A stretch of 64,000 bases of DNA from Pseudomonadota bacterium. Its GTDB lineage: Bacteria > Pseudomonadota > Alphaproteobacteria > Rhizobiales > Xanthobacteraceae. Position numbers and translations under genes: made by a program. This document shows positions 40,729 through 49,320 of this stretch, piece after piece (positions within the stretch are counted from its first letter, which is position 1; the number at the start of each line of letters is the position of its first letter). The DNA lies in contig JAEWHT010000025.1 in NCBI GenBank assembly GCA_023387695.1, positions 23,147 through 87,146 of the forward strand. The letters run 5' to 3'. The notes beneath the pieces were generated by a model that worked only from the letters and a program-made list of their open reading frames with translations, searched no databases and was not told the DNA's origin.

Positions 40729-41487
40729 TCAGCCCTGGGCCTTCAGGCCCCATTTATCGAGGATCTTGTCGATGGTGCCGTTGGCCTTCAGCTTGGCCAG
40801 CGAAGCGTTGATTTTGCCGAGCAGAGCGGCCTCGCCCTTGCGCACACCGATGCCGACCGAGCCGACGGTGACGGGCTTGTAGCCGTCAACGAGACGCGTC
40901 TCGGGGAAACCGCCTTGCTTCAGATTATAGGCAAGGATCGGATAGTCGGCGTAGCCGGCCTTGAGGCGGCCGGTGTTCACGTCGCGCAGGATGTCGGGGA
41001 TGGTGTCGTAGGCCTTCACATCGGCGAACAGGCCGGTCTTCTTCAGCGCGTCGACGAAGGCCGTGCCGACTTGCGCGCCGACCGTCTCGCCCTTGAGATC
41101 GTCCTGCGTGGCATAGGCCTTGGTGTCGCTCTTGGGCACGACCAGGCCTTCGCCATAGGTGTAGATCGGATCAGAGAAATCGACGACTTCCTTGCGGGGC
41201 GCGGTGATGAACATCGCGGCGGCAATGATGTCGATCTTGCTTGAGGTCAGCGACGGGATCAGCGCCGAGAACTGCATCGGCTCGATCTGCACGTTGAAAC
41301 CGGCGTCCTTGCCGATCTCGGTGACGAGATCGACCATGATGCCCTGGATGGTGTTGGTCTTGGTGTCGAGGAAGGTGAAGGGAATGCCCGTCGGCGTCGA
41401 GCCGACTTTCAGCACCTGCTGCGCCGACGCCGGCGCCACGGCGCAAAGTGCGAGCGCCGCAATCGCGGCCAGACCAAAACGCTTCAT
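40729..41487 (-). CDS. Amino-acid ABC transporter substrate-binding protein (SBP_bac_3)
   Basis: A 252-residue periplasmic binding protein with a signal peptide ending at PASAQQ. LKVGSTPTGIPFTFLDTKTN and QGIMVDLVTEIGKDAGFNVQ are typical of the Lys/Arg/Orn/Gln-binding group, and VGAQVGTAF and DTIPDILRDVNTGRLKAGYAD line the cleft. The ligand is probably a polar or basic amino acid or amine, judged from the operon. It is the first gene of the importer operon and is divergent from an HTH-cupin regulator gene, across a 161-base region with two inverted repeats. Confidence 0.93.
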   Translation of the reverse strand: MKRFGLAAIAALALCAVAPASAQQVLKVGSTPTGIPFTFLDTKTNTIQGIMVDLVTEIGKDAGFNVQIEPMQFSALIPSLTSSKIDIIAAAMFITAPRKEVVDFSDPIYTYGEGLVVPKSDTKAYATQDDLKGETVGAQVGTAFVDALKKTGLFADVKAYDTIPDILRDVNTGRLKAGYADYPILAYNLKQGGFPETRLVDGYKPVTVGSVGIGVRKGEAALLGKINASLAKLKANGTIDKILDKWGLKAQG

Positions 41488-41568
41488 CGCATCCCCCTTT
41501 GGGTCCGGCCGATGGCGGCGCTCGCGTGTCTCGTGATCAGACGTTGCGGGCCGCGCCGTTTCGGCCTA

Positions 41569-41586
41569 TTTTCACCAATATGAAAA
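41569..41586. promoter_or_regulatory. Candidate operator 1 between ABC operon and HTH-cupin regulator
   Basis: TTTTCA (41569-41574), six bases, TGAAAA (41581-41586), a perfect palindrome. A second copy with the same spacing lies 50 bases away. HTH-cupin regulators commonly bind TTTCA-N6-TGAAA-like sites, so it is a candidate binding site for the adjacent regulator. Confidence 0.5.
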
Positions 41587-41618
41587 TTTGGTCACACTTT
41601 CGCGGATGACGCAAGCGG

Positions 41619-41636
41619 TTTTCATGCACATGAAGG
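41619..41636. promoter_or_regulatory. Candidate operator 2 between ABC operon and HTH-cupin regulator
   Basis: TTTTCA (41619-41624), six bases, then TGAAGG (41631-41636), which keeps TTCA/TGAA. The centres of the two sites are 50 bases apart, about five helical turns, so the bound dimers would face the same side. This copy ends just before the regulator's start codon. Confidence 0.45.
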
Positions 41637-41648
41637 AAGCGGTTTGAC

Positions 41649-42317
41649 GTGAGCGGTGGCAAAAGAATGCGCAAACCGGCCGCCGCAAAGCCGGTCAAGA
41701 AGGTCAAGAAGGTCAAGAAGGCTACCGCGAAGCCGGCGGAGCCTGCAATGGACGTTGCGGTCGGCCGCCGTATCCGCGATCTCAGGCGCGTGAGGCAGTT
41801 CTCGCTGGAAACGGTCGCAGCACGCACGGATCTGTCGATAGGCTTCCTCAGCCAGATCGAGCGTGGTCTGTCGTCGCCATCACTGCGCGTGCTGGCGACC
41901 CTCGCCGACGTGCTCGGCGTCGGTATCGCCGCACTGTTCGGCGCGAGCCCGAACGCCGACGGTGCATCCAATCAGGTCGTCACGCGCGGATTGCAACGAC
42001 CGGAGCTGAAGCTTTGGCGCACCGGCGTGTCCAAACAATTGCTGAGCCCCGCAAGTGCCGACAACAAGCTAAATCTGTTCATGGTGCATCTGGAGCCCGG
42101 CGGTTCGACGGGCGATGAACTCTACACCCATGACGGTGAAGAAGCCGGCCTCGTGCTCGAAGGCGAGATGATGCTGACGGTGGACAGCGATACATGGTCG
42201 CTGAAGACCGGCGACAGCTTTCGGTTTGCGAGCCGCAGGCCACACCGGTTTTCCAATCCGGCGAATGATGCGAAGGCCGTGGTGCTGTGGGTGAATTGCG
42301 TGACCGGGGCGGGGTAG
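41649..42317 (+). CDS. HTH (XRE)-cupin transcriptional regulator
   Basis: A 222-residue regulator. After a Lys-rich N-terminal stretch (about 1-35), a helix-turn-helix follows: GRRIRDLRRVRQFSLETVAA and TDLSIGFLSQIERGLSSPS. The C-terminal part is a cupin barrel: GDELYTHDGEEAGLVLEGEM, SLKTGDSFRFASRRPHRFSNP. It probably represses or activates the divergent amino-acid importer and amine oxidase operon. GTG 41649 has a GGAAGCGG-like site upstream; ATG 41667 is an alternative. Two TTTTCA-N6-TGAA-type inverted repeats lie in the divergent promoter. The effector is likely a small amine or amino acid, by analogy. Confidence 0.9.
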   Translation: MSGGKRMRKPAAAKPVKKVKKVKKATAKPAEPAMDVAVGRRIRDLRRVRQFSLETVAARTDLSIGFLSQIERGLSSPSLRVLATLADVLGVGIAALFGASPNADGASNQVVTRGLQRPELKLWRTGVSKQLLSPASADNKLNLFMVHLEPGGSTGDELYTHDGEEAGLVLEGEMMLTVDSDTWSLKTGDSFRFASRRPHRFSNPANDAKAVVLWVNCVTGAG

Positions 42318-42323
42318 GCCATC

Positions 42324-42403
42324 GTCGTTCCGGGGCGATGCAAAGCATCGAACCCGGAACCTCGAGATTCCGGGTTCGCCTCTTTGAGGCGCCCCGGAAT
42401 GAC
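42324..42403. repeat. REP-like palindrome, GTTCCGGGGCG type
   Basis: Outer arms GTCGTTCCGGGGCG (42324-42337) and CGCCCCGGAATGAC (42390-42403) flank an inner palindrome centred on CTCGAG (42351-42376). The outer arms match the smaller element at 60808-60848. It lies between the HTH-cupin gene and dadA, which converge. Confidence 0.8.
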
Positions 42404-42411
42404 AACATCGA

Positions 42412-43677
42412 TCACCCGAACCGGTGCTGATACCGATCCACCGTCAACTCGCTCACGTCCACCTCCGGCTTCTTGCCCGACAGCATGTCCGCGAGGATAC
42501 GGCCGGAGCCGCAGGACATGGTCCAGCCGAGCGTGCCGTGGCCGGTGTTGAGGTGGAGATTGGCGTACTTCGTCGAGCCGATCACGGGCGGGCCATCCGG
42601 CGTCATCGGACGCAGGCCGCTCCAGAACGTCGCCTTGGAAAGATCGCCGCCACGCGGGAACAGGTCGCTCACGGAGTGATCGAGCGTGGCGCGGCGCGCG
42701 TCATAGAGCTGGGTCGAGAAGCCGGAGATCTCCGCGGTGCCACCGACGCGGATGCGATTGCCGAGGCGGGTGATCGCGACCTTGTAGCTCTCGTCCATCA
42801 CGGTGGATTCCGGCGCGCCGGAGGCGTCCTTGATCGGCACCGTGATCGAATAGCCCTTGACCGGATAGACCGGCAGCGAGATGCCGAGCGGCGCCGCCAT
42901 TCGCGATGAATAGCTGCCGAGCGCGAGCACATACGAGTCCGCCTGCAGCATGCCGGCGCTGGTCACGACGCCGGTGACGCGACCGCCCTCGGTGACGATG
43001 CGATCGATCCCGGTGTTGAACATGAAGCGCACGCCGAGCGCCTCAGCATGCTTGGCCAGCGCCTGCGTGAACATGTGGCAGTCGCCGGTCTCGTCCTGCG
43101 GCAGACGAAGGCCGCCGACGAATTTTTCCTTCACGCCCGCGAGCGCCGGCTCGACTGCGATGCAGCCCTCGCGGCTCAGCGTCTCGTAGGGCACGCCGTA
43201 TTGCTTGAGCACGGCGACGTCTTCGCCGGTGCCGTCGAGCTGCGCCTGGTAACGAAATAGCTGCAGCGTGCCTTGCGAGCGCTCGTCATATTGAATGCCG
43301 ATGTCGCGGCGGAGATCGCGCAGGCAATCTCGGCTGTATTCCGCGATCGGGATCATCCGGCTCTTGTTGACCGCGTAGCGCGCGCTGGTGCAGTTGCGCA
43401 GCATCTTGAGCAGCCAGACCCACATCACCGGATCGAGCTTCGGCCGGATCACCAGCGGACCGTGCTTCATCAAGAGCCACTTGACCGCCTTCACCGGCAC
43501 GCCGGGACCAGCCCATGGCGAAGAATAGCCAGGCGAGACTTCGCCGGCATTGGCAAAAGACGTCTCCAGCGCCGGTTCGGGTTGACGATCAACGACCGTC
43601 ACTTCGTGACCGGCGCGGGCGAGGTAGTAGGCAGAGGTGACACCGATGACACCGCTGCCGAGGATCAGAACTTTCAC
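42412..43677 (-). CDS. dadA: D-amino-acid dehydrogenase small subunit
   Basis: A 421-residue FAD enzyme that oxidises D-amino acids to keto acids and ammonia at the inner membrane. The FAD motif [21 protein letters not shown] is N-terminal, followed by [42 protein letters not shown] is typical of DadA and appears in its conserved place. [19 protein letters not shown] is the C-terminal FAD contact. The length matches DadA. No dadX racemase is present in the window. It stands 69 bases downstream of the aminotransferase gene on the same strand, so the two may be co-transcribed. Confidence 0.95.
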   Translation of the reverse strand: MKVLILGSGVIGVTSAYYLARAGHEVTVVDRQPEPALETSFANAGEVSPGYSSPWAGPGVPVKAVKWLLMKHGPLVIRPKLDPVMWVWLLKMLRNCTSARYAVNKSRMIPIAEYSRDCLRDLRRDIGIQYDERSQGTLQLFRYQAQLDGTGEDVAVLKQYGVPYETLSREGCIAVEPALAGVKEKFVGGLRLPQDETGDCHMFTQALAKHAEALGVRFMFNTGIDRIVTEGGRVTGVVTSAGMLQADSYVLALGSYSSRMAAPLGISLPVYPVKGYSITVPIKDASGAPESTVMDESYKVAITRLGNRIRVGGTAEISGFSTQLYDARRATLDHSVSDLFPRGGDLSKATFWSGLRPMTPDGPPVIGSTKYANLHLNTGHGTLGWTMSCGSGRILADMLSGKKPEVDVSELTVDRYQHRFG

Positions 43678-43746
43678 GCTTGGTCAAACTCCCGCGGCAT
43701 CACGCTCGCCGCTGCAAGAAACAACTCGCAACGGCGAGAGCAATTA

Positions 43747-45075
43747 TCAGGCCACGCGCTTGATGGCGTCGCCCAGGATCGACACGATGTCGTCGATGTG
43801 ACTCTTCTCGACGATGAGCGGCGGCGACAGCGCGAAGGAGTCGCCACTCATGCGGAAGTAGAGCCCGCGATTGAAGCAGTCGACCATGACGTCATAACCG
43901 CGCGCACCGACCGCGCCGTCGCGCGGCGACAGCTCGACCGCGCCCATCAGGCCGCAATTGCGGATGTCGATGACGTTGGGCAGGCCCTTGAGCGAATGCA
44001 GCGCATCGCGCCAGTATTCGGCGATCGAGGCACCGCGCGTCAGCAGGCCTTCGTCCTTGTAGATGTCGAGCGTGGCGATGCCCGCCGCGCAGGCCGTCGG
44101 ATGCGCCGAGTAGGTGTAGCCGTGGAACAGCTCCATGACGTTTTCCGGGCCGATCATCATGGCGTCATGCACCTTGCGATGCGCGAACACCGCGCCGCAG
44201 GGAATGGTGCCGTTGGTGATGCCCTTGGCCGTCGTCATCAGGTCCGGGGTGACGCCGAAGAAGTTGGCAGCGAACGGCGTGCCGAGGCGGCCGAAGCCGG
44301 TGATGACCTCGTCGAAGATCAGCAGGATGCCGTGCTTGTCGCAGATCTCGCGCAGGCGCTGCAGATAGCCCTTCGGCGGCGGCAGCACCGCGGTCGAACC
44401 CGGCACCGGCTCGACGATCACGGCGGCGATCGTCTCGGCACCGTGCAGGCCGACCAGACGCTCGAGATCGTCAGCGAGCTCGGCGCCATGCTCCGGCTGA
44501 TCCTTGGCGAAAGCGTTGCGGGAGAGATCATGGGTATGACGGATGTGATCGACGCCCGGTAGCAGCGTGGCGAAGGCGCGACGGTTGGCGACCATGCCGC
44601 CGACCGAGGTGCCGCCGAAGCCGACGCCGTGATAGCCGCGTTCGCGGCCGATCAGGCGGGTGCGGCTCGCCTGGCCGTTGGCGCGATGATAGGCGAGCGC
44701 GATCTTGAGCGCGGTATCGACTGATTCAGAGCCCGAGTTGGTGAAGAAGATGCGATCGAGGCCCTTCGGCGCGATCTCGGCGAGGCGCTCGGCAAAGTCG
44801 AAGGCCAGCGGGTGGCCCATCTGGAACGACGGCGCGAAGTCCAGCGTCATCAACTGCCGCTCGACGGCGGCGGCGATCTGCTTGCGGCCGTGGCCGGCAT
44901 TGACGCACCAGAGGCCCGCGGAGCCGTCGATCACCTTGCGGCCGTCGACGGTGGTGTAGTGCATGCCCTCGGCCGACGAGAACAGCCGCGGCGCCTTCTT
45001 GAACTGACGATTGGCCGTGAACGGCATCCAGAACGAGTCGGTCTTGATAGTGTTCGGAATCTGATGAAGGGTCAC
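43747..45075 (-). CDS. Omega-amino acid--pyruvate aminotransferase (class III, PLP)
   Basis: A 442-residue class III aminotransferase. GTG 45075 is supported by AAGGAG eight bases upstream. The substrate-loop region DSFWMPFTANRQFK and DGSAGLWCVNAGHGR are typical of beta-alanine/omega-amino acid--pyruvate transaminases. The PLP Asp is in LLIFDEVITGFGR and the Schiff-base Lys in TTAKGITNG. It would move the amino group of beta-alanine, GABA or an amine such as putrescine to pyruvate, giving alanine. It is divergent from the PuuR-like regulator gene. With DadA and the PuuB-like oxidase it suits a diamine or D-alanine breakdown route. Confidence 0.93.
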   Translation of the reverse strand: MTLHQIPNTIKTDSFWMPFTANRQFKKAPRLFSSAEGMHYTTVDGRKVIDGSAGLWCVNAGHGRKQIAAAVERQLMTLDFAPSFQMGHPLAFDFAERLAEIAPKGLDRIFFTNSGSESVDTALKIALAYHRANGQASRTRLIGRERGYHGVGFGGTSVGGMVANRRAFATLLPGVDHIRHTHDLSRNAFAKDQPEHGAELADDLERLVGLHGAETIAAVIVEPVPGSTAVLPPPKGYLQRLREICDKHGILLIFDEVITGFGRLGTPFAANFFGVTPDLMTTAKGITNGTIPCGAVFAHRKVHDAMMIGPENVMELFHGYTYSAHPTACAAGIATLDIYKDEGLLTRGASIAEYWRDALHSLKGLPNVIDIRNCGLMGAVELSPRDGAVGARGYDVMVDCFNRGLYFRMSGDSFALSPPLIVEKSHIDDIVSILGDAIKRVA

Positions 45076-45142
45076 GGGCCACGCTCCTTTGCTGACAGCA
45101 TAGCAGAGCCACGGCTTCGATAGGGCAACAAGTCCTTTTCTG

Positions 45143-45176
45143 GTGAGCCGCAAACCATTGATTTTACTAGGCTCAC
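45143..45176. promoter_or_regulatory. Inverted repeat in the aminotransferase / HTH-cupin promoter
   Basis: GTGAGCC (45143-45149) and GGCTCAC (45170-45176) are perfect seven-base arms separated by 20 bases in the divergent region between the aminotransferase and its regulator. It is a candidate operator, although the arm spacing is wide. Confidence 0.35.
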
Positions 45177-45224
45177 TGGTCCATATTTGCGCGATCCGCA
45201 ACACCTGAAACAGGGACCAGGGGC

Positions 45225-45773
45225 ATGAGCGTCGACATCGGTGGACGGCTGCGATTCATCCGGGCGCGCCACAAGCTGTCGCAGCGCGAGCTCGCCAAGC
45301 GTGCCGGTGTCACCAATTCGACGATTTCACTGATCGAATCCAACCAGATGAACCCATCGGTCGGCGCGCTCAAGCGCATCCTCGACGGCATCCCAATGGG
45401 GCTCGCCGAGTTCTTCGCGCTGGAGCCCGAGAGCCGGCGCAAGATCTTCTACCGTGCCGAAGAGCTCACCGAGGTCGGCAAGAAGCCGATCTCGTATCGG
45501 CAAGTCGGCGACAATCTGTTCGGCCGCAGCCTTCAGATCCTGAAAGAACGCTACGAGCCCGGCAGCGACACCGGTCGCGTTCATCTCGTCCATGACGGCG
45601 AGGAAGGCGGCATCGTGATCTCGGGCAAGCTCGAAGTCACCGTCGAGGACGAGCGACGCATCCTCAATCCCGGCGACGCCTATTATTTCGAGAGCCGTCG
45701 CCCGCACCGCTTTCGCTGTGTCGGCGGCAAACCGTGCGAAGTGATCTCGGCATGCACGCCGCCGACGTTTTGA
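45225..45773 (+). CDS. HTH (XRE)-cupin transcriptional regulator, PuuR-like
   Basis: A 182-residue protein with an N-terminal helix-turn-helix (GRLRFIRARHKLSQRELAKR, VTNSTISLIESNQMNPSV) and a C-terminal cupin (GRVHLVHDGEEGGIVISGKL, LNPGDAYYFESRRPHRFRC). It is similar in size and layout to PuuR, the putrescine-responsive repressor, though the name is by resemblance only. The ATG at 45225 follows CCAGGGGC. It is divergent from the omega-aminotransferase gene, its likely target. It differs in sequence from the other HTH-cupin at 41649. Confidence 0.9.
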   Translation: MSVDIGGRLRFIRARHKLSQRELAKRAGVTNSTISLIESNQMNPSVGALKRILDGIPMGLAEFFALEPESRRKIFYRAEELTEVGKKPISYRQVGDNLFGRSLQILKERYEPGSDTGRVHLVHDGEEGGIVISGKLEVTVEDERRILNPGDAYYFESRRPHRFRCVGGKPCEVISACTPPTF

Positions 45774-45828
45774 AGCGCGCTCGCCCTATCCGGAAACTTA
45801 CGGAGCCACCGGTATCTTACGGTGCTTG

Positions 45829-46065
45829 ATGCACCTCAATTTCAGCGCGGCGGTCTTCTATATGTTGCGAGCCTCAGCCGGGGAGCTGAGCTACCTCGTA
45901 ACAGAGCTCGCGATGAAGACCACCCTCGCCAATGCAGAAACCGCGCTCGACGACGTTCAGCGCGACACACGCAAGCTCCATTCACGGGAGCTGCGCGAGG
46001 CTATCGAGAAATACATCGAAGAGCAGCGGGAGCAGATCAAGGCACTCCGCCGGATGATAAACTGA
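45829..46065 (+). CDS. Small coiled-coil protein, unknown function
   Basis: Up to 78 residues from ATG 45829. An internal ATG at 45913 would give a 50-residue version beginning KTTLANAETALDDVQRDT, and the better-conserved-looking part is this second half. It is strongly helical with heptad-like spacing of hydrophobic residues (ELREAIEKYIEEQREQIKAL) and rich in Arg and Glu, so an alpha-helical hairpin or coiled coil is expected. Neither start has a strong ribosome site. There is no membrane segment. It lies between the PuuR-like gene and an LprI-like gene on the same strand; no functional link is visible. Confidence 0.45.
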   Translation: MHLNFSAAVFYMLRASAGELSYLVTELAMKTTLANAETALDDVQRDTRKLHSRELREAIEKYIEEQREQIKALRRMIN

Positions 46066-46168
46066 TCCGGCCGCCTGGGCCTGCGCGACGCCATCCAGCC
46101 TCCTGAACCACAAGGGCGCAAGCGGCGACCAAGTAGCAGATCAGAGTCTGCTTCGACCAAGAGCCGCC

Positions 46169-47686
46169 ATGTCCACGCCTATACGCCTCGCGCTGCTTGC
46201 AGCCGCGTTGCTCAGCCCCGCCACAGCTGAGGCGATGGACGACTTCATGCGCGCCAGCAGCAGCGGGCCCGCGGCGATGACGTTCTGCGGGAAAAACTCC
46301 GACGGAAGCAAGCTCGAGGGCGGCGCGAGCAAGTTTTGCAAAGTTAACGGTTACGACAAACTCGCCGCTGCGGTCGACACATCATTCGCCGCTGCAGTCG
46401 GCAAGGCTCCCGCGAATGTCCGGCCCCTGTTCAAGCGGGACCAGGCATGGTTCAACGAGATGATCCAGGAAGCCGCCTATACTGTTGAGGACGCCGACGA
46501 GGCCGAACTGCGTCAGAATATGACCGACGTGCTGCGCCGGCGCGCGGCCATGCTCGACGACCTCGCGCGCAGCTTCGGCCGCAACGGCCTCACCGGCGCG
46601 TGGGCCAATGCGTTCGGTGGCGTCACCATCACAACGGCTGAAGCTGGCGCCTACCACCTCAATGCGGAGCTGAGCTCCGACTATGGCAGCGACAAGCACT
46701 GGCAGTGCAAGCTCAAGGCTGACGTCAAGCCGGGCGCAGACAGCTGGCTCGTTGGTGTCACGGTCCCGACGCAACCATCCGAGCCTGGCGCCAAACCGGC
46801 CGATCCCCTCCCCATTAAATTACGACGCCAGGGCGACACGCTTCGCGTCGTTCTACAGGCGAGCGAAGAACAATGGTTCTCGTCGAATGATCCGGACTGC
46901 GATCACCCCGGCCAGGTGACCGGCACCTATTTCGCGCGCAGCAGCCAAAATGGAACCGACAGGACCGAAACAGGCTTCGTAACGCCAACCTTCGACTGCG
47001 CACGACCAGAGACCGCGACCGACGAGGAAATTTGCGCCGACCCGGATCTCGCGGCCAACGACCTGCGACTGAACCGTGCATGGAAAGCGCTGCTGCCGCG
47101 CCTGGACGATGCAACGCGACGCGCGCTGACGGACGACCAGCGCCATTGGGTGAGCGCCCAGGCTCTGCAATATCCCGAATTCCTGCATCCTGCGTGGGAG
47201 AAGCAGACATCAGCGATGCATTACACCGTGTTTGGACGCGACCGTCTCAACAGCCTGCAACGTGAACGCATTGCGCTGCTCGAAGGCTTTGACGACAAAC
47301 GCGTTGGTCTTGCCGGCACATGGTTGGCTTACAACGCGATGATCAAGATCACCATCGGCAAGGATGGCTCGATCGATGCTCAGGGTTGGAAGTGGCAGCA
47401 GGCCGACTGGAAGGGCGGCTGCGACTACGAAATGAGCGGCGAGGTCAAGGCGGGTACGTTCCGGGCAAGCGACCAGGGCAAGAATCCCGATACGCTGGAG
47501 CGCGACCACGCGATGCTCATCGTCAACCGGCTGGACGACGCCTTTGCCAGCAAGCGCGAAGGCAGGGCCGATAATTCCGGCGACGAGCCGAAATGCAAGC
47601 GCAACATCACGATCTCCTCGACGGCACGGCTGTTTCCGGCAAAGCCCTCGGAGGACATCGACAACCCTTCGGACTCGATCCGCTAG
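46169..47686 (+). CDS. Exported protein with LprI/DUF1311-like domain
   Basis: A 505-residue protein with a signal peptide (about 1-22, cleaved near AEAMD). The N-terminal half has no recognised family and contains four Cys, so disulfides are possible in the periplasm. Residues 270-380 match the LprI/DUF1311 pattern: PTFDCARPETATDEEICADP, then NDLRLNRAWKALLPRLDD and DDQRHWVSAQ. LprI-type domains include lysozyme inhibitors, but many relatives have no such activity. The C-terminal part has repeated Trp residues in GSIDAQGWKWQQADWKGGCDYE. It lies 74 bases before a secreted caspase-like gene in the same direction, so the two may form an operon. Confidence 0.8.
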   Translation: MSTPIRLALLAAALLSPATAEAMDDFMRASSSGPAAMTFCGKNSDGSKLEGGASKFCKVNGYDKLAAAVDTSFAAAVGKAPANVRPLFKRDQAWFNEMIQEAAYTVEDADEAELRQNMTDVLRRRAAMLDDLARSFGRNGLTGAWANAFGGVTITTAEAGAYHLNAELSSDYGSDKHWQCKLKADVKPGADSWLVGVTVPTQPSEPGAKPADPLPIKLRRQGDTLRVVLQASEEQWFSSNDPDCDHPGQVTGTYFARSSQNGTDRTETGFVTPTFDCARPETATDEEICADPDLAANDLRLNRAWKALLPRLDDATRRALTDDQRHWVSAQALQYPEFLHPAWEKQTSAMHYTVFGRDRLNSLQRERIALLEGFDDKRVGLAGTWLAYNAMIKITIGKDGSIDAQGWKWQQADWKGGCDYEMSGEVKAGTFRASDQGKNPDTLERDHAMLIVNRLDDAFASKREGRADNSGDEPKCKRNITISSTARLFPAKPSEDIDNPSDSIR

Positions 47687-47760
47687 CGTTCGAACCTGAC
47701 GCGGCACAGGCGAGACCAAGAACCAGATCAACCTTTCCCGCCTCGCGGAGTACATTCACC

Positions 47761-49320
47761 ATGGCGAGCCGCACCGGCATCCTCGCGCGCCTGATCGGCG
47801 TGGCGCTGCTGGCTTGCATCGCTACCGCAGCGCAGGCCGAAAAACGCGTCGCGCTCGTGATCGGCAATTCGGCCTATCAGACCGTGGCAAAGCTGCCCAA
47901 CCCGGCGGCCGACGCAAAGCTGATGTCGGATACGCTGCTTTCGCTCGGCTTCGTCGTGGTTGGCGGCGGCGCGCAGGTTGATCTCGACAAAGCTGGCTTC
48001 GACCGAGCGCTGCAGGCCTTCGACAAGGAACTGATCGGCGCCGACGTGGCGCTGTTCTACTTTGCCGGCCATGGCGTTGAAACGCACGGACTCAATTACA
48101 TTGTGCCTGTCGACGCCCACCCAACGGATGAAGGCGACGTCTTTACGCAGGCAATTGGGCTGGCTGGCCTGCTCGAACAGATGGAAAAGTCCGGCGCCAG
48201 GATCAACATGATGCTGCTCGATGCCTGCCGCAACAATCCGTTCGCCGGACACGGCATGCCCGCAACCGCCGACGGGCTCGCGCAAATGCAAGCGCCGCCG
48301 GGCACGCTGATTTCCTTTGCGACCCAGCCGCACAGTGTCGCGCTCGACGGCGAGGACGGCCATAGCCCCTATACGCATGCCCTCACCGAGACGATGAAGC
48401 GTCCCGGCTATGGCCTGTTCAGGACGTTCAATGAGATGGGGCTAAATGTCGAGAAGGCGACGCACGGCGAGCAACTGCCGTGGGTCGCGACGTCTCCGAT
48501 TTCAACAAGCTTCTATTTCGCCGGAAAGACCGTTCCGCCGAGCACCACACAGGCCACGACCTTACCACCGACCGAAGCGGCGCTCTCCGCACAAATCCTG
48601 CGCCGCGATCTCGTGACCGATTGCGATCGTCTCGCGACGATGCCGTACGACACGCTCGCTGCGCAGGGCGTGGCGCCGACTCCTTTCGAGAAGATCAAGG
48701 CGACCGAGGCGACCGCCGCCTGCAATGACGCCATGCAAACTTACCCAGAAGTGCCACGGTTCGCCTACGAGGCCGGTCGTGCCGCCTTGGCGCGCAAGGA
48801 CACAACGGGGGCGCTGCGGCTGTTCGAGAAGGCCGCCACATCCGGCTATCCGCCGGCCATGCATAATATCGGCGTGATCTACGCCACCGGCGCTGGCGTC
48901 AAGACGGACAAGGCCGAGGCCACACGCTGGTACAAGAAGGCATCGGACGCCGGCGATCCGCTCGGCATGCTGGAGCTCGGCTGGATCTACGCGTACAGCG
49001 ACGGCGCCGCGAGGAATTGTCCGGAAGGGATCAGGCTCCAGGAGGCTGCAGTCAAGGCCGGCGTCGGCGCCGCGATGAACAATCTCGGCCTGCTCTACGT
49101 GCGGGGCCGCTGCGTCGAGCGCGATTACGCAGAGGCGCGCCGGTTGTTCGAGCAGGGAGCTGCGCTGAACGACGACGCCGCCCTGAACAGCCTCGGCTCG
49201 ATGTACAACGAGGCCCAGGGCGTGCCGCGCAACGCGCGGCTCGCGAGGGAACTGTTCGAGAGGTCTGCCGCGCAAGGCTATGCCCTCGCCCGGCAGAACC
49301 TGCGCGACATGCGCCGCTAG
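47761..49320 (+). CDS. Secreted caspase-like (peptidase C14) protein with SEL1 repeats
   Basis: A 519-residue protein with a signal peptide (about 1-26). The caspase-like domain has the catalytic His in YFAGHG (His104) and Cys in LLDACRNNP (Cys156). A linker rich in Thr and Pro follows at about residues 260-280. The C-terminal 170 residues contain at least four SEL1-type repeats, such as PPAMHNIGVIYATGAGV, AAMNNLGLLYVRGRC and AALNSLGSMYNEAQGV. SEL1 repeats usually bind partner proteins. This is the second caspase-like gene in the window; the other, at 2399, has a WD40 propeller instead. It lies next to the LprI-like gene. Its TAG overlaps that of the convergent molybdenum-enzyme gene through CTAG. 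Confidence 0.92.
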   Translation: MASRTGILARLIGVALLACIATAAQAEKRVALVIGNSAYQTVAKLPNPAADAKLMSDTLLSLGFVVVGGGAQVDLDKAGFDRALQAFDKELIGADVALFYFAGHGVETHGLNYIVPVDAHPTDEGDVFTQAIGLAGLLEQMEKSGARINMMLLDACRNNPFAGHGMPATADGLAQMQAPPGTLISFATQPHSVALDGEDGHSPYTHALTETMKRPGYGLFRTFNEMGLNVEKATHGEQLPWVATSPISTSFYFAGKTVPPSTTQATTLPPTEAALSAQILRRDLVTDCDRLATMPYDTLAAQGVAPTPFEKIKATEATAACNDAMQTYPEVPRFAYEAGRAALARKDTTGALRLFEKAATSGYPPAMHNIGVIYATGAGVKTDKAEATRWYKKASDAGDPLGMLELGWIYAYSDGAARNCPEGIRLQEAAVKAGVGAAMNNLGLLYVRGRCVERDYAEARRLFEQGAALNDDAALNSLGSMYNEAQGVPRNARLARELFERSAAQGYALARQNLRDMRR

